The notes under the pieces: model-generated
Database searches by the model: none
What the model was told of the DNA's origin: nothing
What the model saw: the letters and a program-made list of their open reading frames with translations, nothing else
DNA from: Lacisediminihabitans sp046156175
GTDB lineage: Bacteria > Actinomycetota > Actinomycetes > Actinomycetales > Microbacteriaceae
DNA length: 64,000 nt
Assembly: GCF_046156175.1 (NCBI RefSeq)
Contig: NZ_JAYLVL010000002.1
Location: 682,001-746,000, forward strand
Reading direction: 5' to 3'
Shown here: positions 58,184 through 64,000 of the stretch, in pieces
Layout: the number at the start of each line of letters is the position of its first letter
How positions within the stretch are numbered: the stretch's first letter is position 1
Position numbers and translations under genes: made by a program

Positions 58184-59703
58184 CGGACCGGCTCCTCGGC
58201 GTGGGTCGCGGCGAACATGACGGACTCGGCAGTCGCGTCCGCCCGGCTGATTTCGGCGGTGATCCGGCCCTCGCGAACCACGAGCACGCGGTCGGCCATT
58301 CCGAGCACCTCGGGGAGTTCGGAGGAGATCATGAGGATTCCGATGCCGCGGCCGGCCAGGTCGGAGAGCAGGCGATGGACTTCGGCTTTCGTGCCGACGT
58401 CGATCCCGCGGGTCGGCTCGTCGATGATGAGCACTGTCGGTTCGGTGGCGAGCCACTTTCCGAGAACGACCTTCTGCTGGTTGCCTCCGCTGAGTGTTCC
58501 CGCGAGGGTGTCCAGCGCGCTCGATTTGACCTGCAACCGGGCCGCCCAGACGAGGGCCGCCTGGTTCTCGGCGCGGGAGGTGATGAAGCCGAATCGGCTC
58601 AACTTCTTCCGGATGGCGAGCGTGGCATTGCGCGCAACGGTCGAGTCGAGGATCAGTCCCTGCTTGCGGCGATCTTCGGGCACGAGGGCCAGTCCGAGGG
58701 ACATCGCGGCGGCGGGGTTGTGGCGCGGGACCCTCCGTCCGCCCAGGGTCACGGTGCCGCTGTCGTAGCCGTCGACCCCGAACACGGCGCGCGCGATCTC
58801 GCTGCGGCCCGCGCCGACCAGCCCGGCCAGGGCCACGATCTCGCCGGATCGCACCGCGAAGCTCACGTTGCTGAAGACGCCCGCCGACGAGATGTCATCG
58901 ACCTGCAGCAGTACGTCACCGATCACGGCCTCCTCCTTGGGGAACAGATCCGTGATGTCGCGGCCAACCATCCGCCGGACGATCTCGTCCTCGGTGACGT
59001 CGGTGATCGCGTCCGTGGAGATGTACCGGCCGTCCCGCATGACGGTGATGGTGTCGCTCAGGGCGAAGACCTCGTCGAAGCGATGCGAGATGAAGACAAT
59101 TCCGCGCCCCTCGTCGCGCAGGCTCCGGGCCACCGCGAACAGCCGGTCCACCTCGACTCCGCTGAGGGCCGCTGTCGGCTCATCCATGATGAGCACGCGA
59201 GCGTCGAGAGAAATCGCCTTGGCGATCTCGATGAGCTGCTGGTCGGCGATCGAGAGGCCTTCGGCCGGGCGGTCGAGGTCCAAGTGCACGGCGAGCCGCG
59301 CGAAGATCTGCGTCGCTTCGGCCTTCATTGCGTTGCGGTCGATCCGGCCGAACCGATCCGTCGGCTGGCGGCCCATGAAGATGTTCTCGGTGACCGACAG
59401 GTCGGGGAACAGCGTCGGTTCCTGGTAGATGACGGCTATCCCGGCTGCCTTCGCCTGGGCTGTGGAGGTGAAGTCGACCGACTCCCCACGGAGAAGGAAC
59501 TCGCCTGCATCGCGCTGATAGAGACCTGCGACGATCTTGACCAGGGTGGACTTGCCCGCGCCGTTCTCACCGACGAGAGCGTGGATCGAGTTCATCTCCA
59601 CGCGCAGGTTTGCAGAGGCGAGCGCGACGACGGAGCCGAAGGACTTGGCGACGCCGTCGAGTTCAAGGGCTGCAGGTGCGGGGCTATCGGGGCTCATCGT
59701 CAT
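58180..59703 (-). CDS. rhaT: Sugar ABC transporter ATP-binding protein (two NBDs)
   Basis: A 507-residue double ATPase of the sugar-import class. NBD1 has Walker A VGENGAGKST, signature LSIADQQLIEIAK and Walker B VLIMDEPTAALS. NBD2 has a degenerate P-loop (ALAGLVGAGRSEIAR), signature LSGGNQQKVVLGKWL and Walker B LIIDEPTRGIDV. I chose the ATG at 59703, 10 nt after GGAGGATCAG, over an upstream GTG. It is the first gene of the long rha operon and is divergent from the LacI regulator. Confidence 0.93.
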   Translation of the reverse strand: MTMSPDSPAPAALELDGVAKSFGSVVALASANLRVEMNSIHALVGENGAGKSTLVKIVAGLYQRDAGEFLLRGESVDFTSTAQAKAAGIAVIYQEPTLFPDLSVTENIFMGRQPTDRFGRIDRNAMKAEATQIFARLAVHLDLDRPAEGLSIADQQLIEIAKAISLDARVLIMDEPTAALSGVEVDRLFAVARSLRDEGRGIVFISHRFDEVFALSDTITVMRDGRYISTDAITDVTEDEIVRRMVGRDITDLFPKEEAVIGDVLLQVDDISSAGVFSNVSFAVRSGEIVALAGLVGAGRSEIARAVFGVDGYDSGTVTLGGRRVPRHNPAAAMSLGLALVPEDRRKQGLILDSTVARNATLAIRKKLSRFGFITSRAENQAALVWAARLQVKSSALDTLAGTLSGGNQQKVVLGKWLATEPTVLIIDEPTRGIDVGTKAEVHRLLSDLAGRGIGILMISSELPEVLGMADRVLVVREGRITAEISRADATAESVMFAATHAEEPVR

Positions 59704-59733
59704 TGACGGCTGATCCTCCACGGTGAGGTTTAT

Positions 59734-59745
59734 TGAATCGTTTTA
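59734..59745. promoter_or_regulatory. LacI-type operator of the rha operon
   Basis: TGAATCGTTTTA, an imperfect CG-centred palindrome, lies close to the probable rhaT promoter. It shares TGAATCGTT with a second site 68 bp away. Confidence 0.55.
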
Positions 59746-59801
59746 AGATCGGGACGGAATGCACTCTATGGGTCGCGGTTCCTTCGCGTCAAGCCCGATG
59801 G

Positions 59802-59813
59802 TGAATCGTTCCA
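59802..59813. promoter_or_regulatory. LacI-type operator near the regulator gene
   Basis: TGAATCGTTCCA, the second copy of the motif, lies on the regulator side of the divergent promoter region. Two sites spaced 68 bp apart could support looping or dual control. Confidence 0.55.
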
Positions 59814-59897
59814 AAAACGTACCAACGCGACACGGAATGCTGGCATCATGCAATGAGCGGTGCACCGGAGCACCGCACGGGAACAGCGGAGAATCAG

Positions 59898-60902
59898 ATG
59901 GCGGCCAGCGTGAAGGATGTCGCGGCGCTCGCCGGTGTCTCGGTGGGTACCGTCTCCAACGTGATGAACCGACCCGAGAAGGTCTCCACCGCGGTGGCGG
60001 TGCGGGTCCAGGCCGCGATCGATCAGCTCGGCTTCGTGCGCAACGATGCCGCCCGGCAGCTGCGCGCCGGGCGAAGCAGCACCATCGGGCTCGTCGTACT
60101 CGATGTGCGCAACCCCTTCTTCACCGATCTCGCTCGTGGCGCCGAGGACCGGGCGGCCGCGGACGGATTCTCGGTGATCCTCGGCAACAGCGACGAGAAG
60201 GCGGATCGGGAGGCCACCTATCTCGACCTCTTCGAGGTGCAGCGCATGCACGGCGTGCTCATCTCCCCGTTCGGCGACATCACCGGGCGCCTGCGCCAGT
60301 TGCGCGATCGGGGCATCCCCGCGGTGCTCGTGGACCGCACGAGCGCGGATGCCTCGTTCAGCTCGGTCTCGGTCGACGACATCGCCGGCGGCTCGCTCGC
60401 CGTCACGCACCTGCTCGCCCAGGGGCGCCGCCGCATCGCCTTCATCGGCGGACCCCTCGAGATCCAGCAGGTCACCGACCGGCTCGATGGCGCGCGTACG
60501 GCCATCGCGACGCAGCCGGATGCCACGCTCGAGGTCATCCTGATCGACGGGCTCACCGTGATCGCGGGCCGGGCAGCCGGGCGTGAACTCGTGGCGCGGG
60601 ATCCCGCGGATCGACCCGACGCGGTGTTCGCGGCGAACGACCTCGTAGCGATGGGCGTTCTGCAGGCACTCATGATGCAGGGGGCGGATGTTCGCGTGCC
60701 CGAACAGATCGCCCTGGTCGGATACGACGACATCGACTTCGCCAGCGCCGCGGTGGTTCCGCTCTCCTCCATCCGCCAGCCGAGCGCTCTCATCGGCCAG
60801 ACGGCGGTCGAGATCCTGCTCGAAGAGGCGACCGACCCGTCCCTCGTTCCCCGTCAGGTGGTCTTCCAGCCCGAACTCGTGGTGCGAGAGAGTAGTTTGT
60901 AG
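59898..60902 (+). CDS. LacI-family regulator of the rhamnose operon
   Basis: A 334-residue repressor. The HTH is at the extreme N-terminus (SVKDVAALAGVSVGTVSNVMN). The effector domain has IGLVVLDVRNPFFTDLARGAED, GVLISPFGD, VDDIAGGSLAVTHLL, RIAFIGGP and EQIALVGYDDIDFASAA. The ATG at 59898 is chosen because GCGGAGA precedes it and the HTH then starts where it should; an in-frame ATG at 59853 would add 15 residues. Divergence from rhaT suggests it represses rhamnose genes. The inducer is inferred to be rhamnose or an intermediate. Confidence 0.93.
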   Translation: MAASVKDVAALAGVSVGTVSNVMNRPEKVSTAVAVRVQAAIDQLGFVRNDAARQLRAGRSSTIGLVVLDVRNPFFTDLARGAEDRAAADGFSVILGNSDEKADREATYLDLFEVQRMHGVLISPFGDITGRLRQLRDRGIPAVLVDRTSADASFSSVSVDDIAGGSLAVTHLLAQGRRRIAFIGGPLEIQQVTDRLDGARTAIATQPDATLEVILIDGLTVIAGRAAGRELVARDPADRPDAVFAANDLVAMGVLQALMMQGADVRVPEQIALVGYDDIDFASAAVVPLSSIRQPSALIGQTAVEILLEEATDPSLVPRQVVFQPELVVRESSL

Positions 60903-60907
60903 GGATC

Positions 60908-61891
60908 ATGTCGACGAAGATTCCCGCCGATGCTCCCGCGCTGATCGTGCCCGAGTTCGGCCGTATTGAACTTGGCCGCCGGCCCGTGCCGCATCCCGGA
61001 CCAGGGAAGGTGCTCATCCGCACCGACTTCACCGGCGTCAGCGTCGGTACCGAGATGCTGGCCGCCACCGGTGAGCGGCCGTCCTGGGGCCCCGTGCCCT
61101 TCACCCCGGGCTACCAGGGCGTCGGCCACATCGTCGCGTTCGGCGAGGGGGAAGAGCGGCACGGTCTCACTCTCGGCGAAGCGGTCGCGTGCTTCGGCGA
61201 TGGCACCCACGGCGCATACTTCATCGCCGATCTCGAGCTGACCTATCCGATCGAAGAGACCGATTCGTACCACATGGCCGCGCTGTTCGTGCCGGCAGCG
61301 GTCGGTCTCAACGCCATCGACAAGGCCGGCCTGGAGAGCGGTGACACCGTGCTCGTGCTCGGCCAGGGGCTCATCGGCCAGGCCACCGCGATGCTGGCGC
61401 GCGACCGCGGCGCCTACGTGGTCGTGTCTGAGGTGTCTCCCGAGCGGCGCGCCATCTCCGATGCCCATTGCGCCGACCGGGTGATCGACGGCTCGGCCGG
61501 GTCTCCCTGGTCGCAGCTGCAATCCGACTTCCCCGATGGTTTCGACATGGTGATCGAGTCGACCGGTGTCGCGGCTCTCATCGACAGCGCGCTGGAATGC
61601 CTGCGGTTCGAGGGCACGATGGTCTTCGAGGGCGTGTATCCCGACCAGGTCTCCTTCACCTACGAGCTGGCGCACGAACGGCAGATCAACGCGGTGTTCC
61701 CGTGGTTCATCGGCACCTCGGAGGTGCGCCGCACCGTGTTGCGCCGCATCGTCTCCGGCGAGCTGGACATGGATCCGCTCATCACCAACCAGGTCAACTG
61801 GACCGAGGCGGATGCCACCTACCGACGGCTCTTCACCTCGGAGCGCGACCATCTCAACGGAATCGTCATCGACTGGCGGGGAGCGGAATAG
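60908..61891 (+). CDS. Zinc-free MDR-superfamily dehydrogenase
   Basis: A 327-residue medium-chain dehydrogenase-like protein. The catalytic-domain segment is TDFTGVSVGTEML, where zinc enzymes carry a Cys, and the structural zinc Cys cluster is absent, so it is probably metal-free. The cofactor fold is VLVLGQGLIGQATAMLA. It starts 5 nt after the LacI gene stop and is probably co-transcribed with it, suggesting an auxiliary role in sugar oxidation. Substrate unknown. Confidence 0.85.
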   Translation: MSTKIPADAPALIVPEFGRIELGRRPVPHPGPGKVLIRTDFTGVSVGTEMLAATGERPSWGPVPFTPGYQGVGHIVAFGEGEERHGLTLGEAVACFGDGTHGAYFIADLELTYPIEETDSYHMAALFVPAAVGLNAIDKAGLESGDTVLVLGQGLIGQATAMLARDRGAYVVVSEVSPERRAISDAHCADRVIDGSAGSPWSQLQSDFPDGFDMVIESTGVAALIDSALECLRFEGTMVFEGVYPDQVSFTYELAHERQINAVFPWFIGTSEVRRTVLRRIVSGELDMDPLITNQVNWTEADATYRRLFTSERDHLNGIVIDWRGAE

Positions 61892-61893
61892 AC

Positions 61894-62334
61894 ATGCCTC
61901 TGAACGGGGAGTACGCACCGAGCACGTCGGACTGGGCGCGCGAGCAGGCCGAGCTGTTCGAGGCTACGGATGGTGCGCAGGGCGCAGAACTGCGCGGAAT
62001 GCCTGTCATCGTGCTGACGTCGGTGGGCGCCAAGTCCGGAATGCTGCGCAAGACCGCCCTCATGCGAGTCGAACACGACGGCGAGTATGCGGTGGTCGCC
62101 TCGCTCGGCGGCGCCCCGAAGCATCCGGTCTGGTATTTCAATCTCGTCAAGAACCCCGAGGTCGAGCTGCAGGATGGCGCGGAGAAGGCCGACTATGTCG
62201 CCCGTGAGGTCACCAGGGCCGAGAAGGCGGTGTGGTGGGAGCGCGCAGTGGCGGCCTATCCGCCGTACGCCGACTACCAGGAGAAGACCGAGCGGCAGAT
62301 CCCGGTGTTCGTGCTGAGCCGAGTGCGGGGCTGA
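61894..62334 (+). CDS. Deazaflavin (F420)-dependent nitroreductase-family protein (Ddn-like)
   Basis: A 146-residue split-barrel protein of the Ddn family. ELRGMPVIVLTSVGAKSGMLRKTALMRVEHDG and ASLGGAPKHPVWYFNLVKNPEVELQ are the characteristic strands, and the C-terminal RQIPVFVLSR is typical. Members use coenzyme F420; whether this organism makes F420 cannot be judged here. It begins 2 nt after the dehydrogenase gene. Confidence 0.9.
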   Translation: MPLNGEYAPSTSDWAREQAELFEATDGAQGAELRGMPVIVLTSVGAKSGMLRKTALMRVEHDGEYAVVASLGGAPKHPVWYFNLVKNPEVELQDGAEKADYVAREVTRAEKAVWWERAVAAYPPYADYQEKTERQIPVFVLSRVRG

Positions 62335-62340
62335 CGAGCG

Positions 62341-62745
62341 ATGACCGACGCCATCCCGAGCAAGCGCCCCCTCCTCGGCTGGGACATCGCGGTCTCGGTC
62401 GCCGTGCTGCTGCTCGGGGGCGGATTCCTCATCGTCGCCGCCGTGATCGACCTGTTCTCGGCCGCTCTCGTGGGCAATTGCCCGGCGCGCACCTGCTCCG
62501 CGGGAGCGGCGGTGGCCTCGCTCGGAATCTCGTGGTTCGTCATGTTCCTGCTGGTGATCATCGGCGCCGTGCTCACGATCGTCAGCCTTGCGCGCCGTCG
62601 CCAGTCGTGGTGGATCGCCCTCGTCACGCTCGTACTCGAGGTGGCGGTCTGGATCGTCGGATTCGTGCTCTACTCGCAGGCCGTGAACCACGAGCGCGTG
62701 GTGATCGACGGCGTGGTCGCGCTGGGAGCGACCCTGCTGGGGTAG
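62341..62745 (+). CDS. Small membrane protein, unknown family
   Basis: A 134-residue protein with four predicted helices (about 14-35, 48-75, 88-108 and 115-132) and a Cys pair in the extracytoplasmic loop NCPARTCSAG. I do not recognise a named family beyond small actinobacterial membrane proteins. It follows the Ddn-like gene by 6 nt and is probably the last gene of that transcript. Confidence 0.75.
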   Translation: MTDAIPSKRPLLGWDIAVSVAVLLLGGGFLIVAAVIDLFSAALVGNCPARTCSAGAAVASLGISWFVMFLLVIIGAVLTIVSLARRRQSWWIALVTLVLEVAVWIVGFVLYSQAVNHERVVIDGVVALGATLLG

Positions 62746-62772
62746 TCGCCCCGGGATCGGTCGTCCGCCCGC

Positions 62773-62828
62773 GAGTTGCACTGTTGTGCGACCTCAGCGA
62801 GCGGCCGGGTCGCAAAAGAGTGCAATTC
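62773..62828. repeat. Imperfect 21-bp inverted repeat
   Basis: Arms at 62773-62793 and 62808-62828 match at 18 of 21 positions around a 14-nt loop. Weaker pairing extends a few bases outward. No T-run follows. It could be a terminator of the upstream operon or a palindromic repeat. Confidence 0.6.
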
Positions 62829-62882
62829 ACGAGAGCTAGGCGCCCGACGCTGGACGGCCGGCACGGCGATGCGGTGGTCGCG

Positions 62883-62996
62883 GGGGTTAATCCGCCCGAG
62901 TCCGGGGACGCCGTCGAAGGCGCGGTCGGGAGAGACGATCGTGTCGATGCCGTCGGCGAGTGCGGTCGCGGCCCGCACGGCATCCCGGCCCCGGAT
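62883..62996 (-). pseudogene. Remnant of a PIN-domain (VapC-type) toxin gene
   Basis: About 38 codons read RGRDAVRAATALADGIDTIV and on through SPDRAFDGVPGLGRINP, the conserved C-terminal part of PIN-domain ribonucleases, including the RDA helix and the SPDRAFD segment. The N-terminal two-thirds is missing and no antitoxin is nearby. Confidence 0.7.
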
Positions 62997-63057
62997 TGTC
63001 TTCGGAGCCGAAACCCCGGGCGTGGACACTGGAAACAACGCCGCAACATGCGAGGCC

Positions 63058-63063
63058 TAAGGT
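63058..63063 (+). promoter_or_regulatory. Candidate -10 box of the ATP-grasp gene
   Basis: TAAGGT lies 6 nt before the ATG at 63070, leaderless spacing. Confidence 0.5.
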
Positions 63064-63069
63064 AAATCC

Positions 63070-64000
63070 ATGGATGGCCTGTTCGAGGGATACGGCACCC
63101 AGGCTGTGAAAGGTCGCAAGACCGGAGCTACGCCGTGGGATGAGATGTTCGACGAGCCGTCAACGGTGCGCACGGCCTATCGAGAGATCCATTCGGCGCT
63201 TGCGCAGATGACCCAGGACGAGTTGCGCGGCCGCACCGACGCCCTCGCCAGCTCCTACCTCGCGCAGGGCGTCACCTTCGACTTCGCCGGGGAGGAACGC
63301 CCCTTTCCGTTGGATGCCGTGCCGCGGGTGATCGAGCTCGCCGAGTGGGTCACGGTCGAGGCGGGCATCAAGCAACGCGTGCTCGCTCTCGAGGCCTTCC
63401 TCGCCGACATCTACGGTGCCCAGAACGCCGTGAAAGACGGGGTGATCCCCGCCTCACTGATCAGCTCTTCGAGTCACTTCCATCGCGAGGCCGCGGGCAT
63501 CCACCCGGCCAACGGCGTGCGAATCCAGGTGTCCGGCATCGATCTCATCCGCGACGAGCAGGGTGGATGGCGCGTGCTCGAGGACAACGTGCGCGTGCCC
63601 TCCGGGGTGAGCTACGTGATCTCGAACCGCCGGGTCATGGCGCAGACGCTGCCGGAGCTTTTCGTCTCCATGCGCGTGCGACCGGTCGGGGACTATCCGC
63701 ACAAGCTGCTGCAGGCGCTGCGCGCGAGCGCGCCCGAGGGAGTGGACGACCCCACCATCGTGGTGCTCACCCCCGGTGTCTACAACTCCGCCTACTTCGA
63801 GCACACCCTCCTCGCCCGCCTGATGGGCGTCGAGCTGGTGGAGGGCCGCGACCTGTTCTGCTCGGGCGGTCGCGTGTGGATGCGCACGACATCCGGTCCC
63901 ACCCGGGTCGATGTGATCTACCGCCGGGTCGACGACGAGTTCCTCGATCCGCTGCAGTTCCGGGCCGACTCGATGCTCGGAAGCCCCGGCCTCCTGCTCG
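63070..64000 (+). CDS. Circularly permuted ATP-grasp protein (partial, C-terminus off the right edge)
   Basis: About 310 codons are visible of a family usually about 480-550 residues long. It starts MDGLFEGYGTQAVKGRKTGA, and GVTFDFAGEERPFPLD, FLADIYGAQNAVKDGVIPA, WRVLEDNVRVPSGVSYVISNRR and VVLTPGVYNSAYFEHTLLAR are diagnostic of the DUF404/DUF407 CP_ATPgrasp group. These genes usually sit with an alpha-E domain protein and a transglutaminase-like gene, in a peptide-ligase-like system of unknown product; any such partners would lie beyond 64000. Confidence 0.92.
   Translation, partial: MDGLFEGYGTQAVKGRKTGATPWDEMFDEPSTVRTAYREIHSALAQMTQDELRGRTDALASSYLAQGVTFDFAGEERPFPLDAVPRVIELAEWVTVEAGIKQRVLALEAFLADIYGAQNAVKDGVIPASLISSSSHFHREAAGIHPANGVRIQVSGIDLIRDEQGGWRVLEDNVRVPSGVSYVISNRRVMAQTLPELFVSMRVRPVGDYPHKLLQALRASAPEGVDDPTIVVLTPGVYNSAYFEHTLLARLMGVELVEGRDLFCSGGRVWMRTTSGPTRVDVIYRRVDDEFLDPLQFRADSMLGSPGLLL

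Larger units (their letters stand above)
62746..63069. other. Intergenic region with an inverted repeat and a PIN remnant
   Basis: 324 bp without an intact gene. It contains the imperfect inverted repeat at 62773-62828, the C-terminal remnant of a PIN-domain gene at 62883-62996 (minus strand), and the promoter of the ATP-grasp gene. Confidence 0.8.

Noticed and set aside
1..64000. tRNA, rRNA, CRISPR arrays, transposases
   Set aside because: I looked for tRNA-like cloverleaf segments, regularly spaced repeats and transposase motifs in the intergenic regions and saw none. The tandem repeats found are short and non-CRISPR.

Overview
The window is GC-rich chromosomal DNA from an actinobacterium, most likely a member of the Microbacteriaceae. 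The evidence is the codon bias, the coproporphyrin-dependent heme gene order, LAxTG-type surface proteins, an F420-type (Ddn-like) oxidoreductase, and many apparently leaderless genes with a TANNNT -10 box 6-8 nt before the start codon. I see no rRNA, tRNA, insertion sequence, prophage or CRISPR array. One 100-N assembly gap (6398-6497) interrupts a metallopeptidase gene. The taxonomic call rests on gene content only.

Layout. 1-2181: a partial MFS transporter divergent from a LacI regulator, with twin operators between them. 2232-5933: a tightly overlapped operon of ABC exporter ATPase, permease, GbsR/MarR-type regulator and MBL-fold hydrolase, preceded by a perfect palindrome. 6050-10922: M13 metallopeptidase, beta-lactamase-like serine hydrolase and a secreted LAFTG surface protein. 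11054-21968: a complete heme locus, with hemA divergent from hemE-cgoX-[three small membrane/stress proteins]-chdC-cpfC-hemC-hemD-hemB-hemL. Between hemB and hemL lies a chain of three overlapping micro-ORFs encoding MGLCF. 22043-29569: housekeeping genes (DUF1304, phosphofructokinase, DUF4190, PPOX protein, TrhO, AlkA-like glycosylase, thioesterase, a small acidic protein, a phytoene-desaturase-like oxidoreductase, a UBP zinc finger). 29621-36618: putA, a DUF11-type LAHTG surface protein with a G-quadruplex-capable repeat upstream, an ECF sigma factor and a YtrA-type GntR regulator. 36653-45260: SDR / SMP-30 / GH15, AsnC / ddaH / rocD, ltrA and a Gfo/Idh/MocA oxidoreductase.

45340-61891 is centred on deoxysugar catabolism. 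The L-rhamnose block on the minus strand reads rhaT-rhaP-rhaQ-rhaS (ABC importer), rhaM (mutarotase), rhaI (isomerase), the bifunctional aldolase/dehydrogenase rhaEW and rhaB (kinase), with a divergent LacI regulator. RhaEW should yield L-lactate. About 4.5 kb downstream lie a FCD-type GntR regulator, a 2-hydroxyacid dehydrogenase and an LldD-like alpha-hydroxyacid oxidase, which could carry lactate on to pyruvate. An FAH-family protein and an SDR gene remnant lie between the two blocks. Arginine and ornithine breakdown (ddaH, rocD) similarly feeds the second half of PutA.

61894-64000 holds a Ddn-like protein, a small membrane protein, an intergenic region with an imperfect inverted repeat and a PIN-toxin remnant, and the start of a circularly permuted ATP-grasp gene that runs off the right edge. 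The least conventional signals are the hemB-hemL micro-ORF cascade, the repeats shared upstream of the two LAxTG genes, and the density of leaderless promoters.
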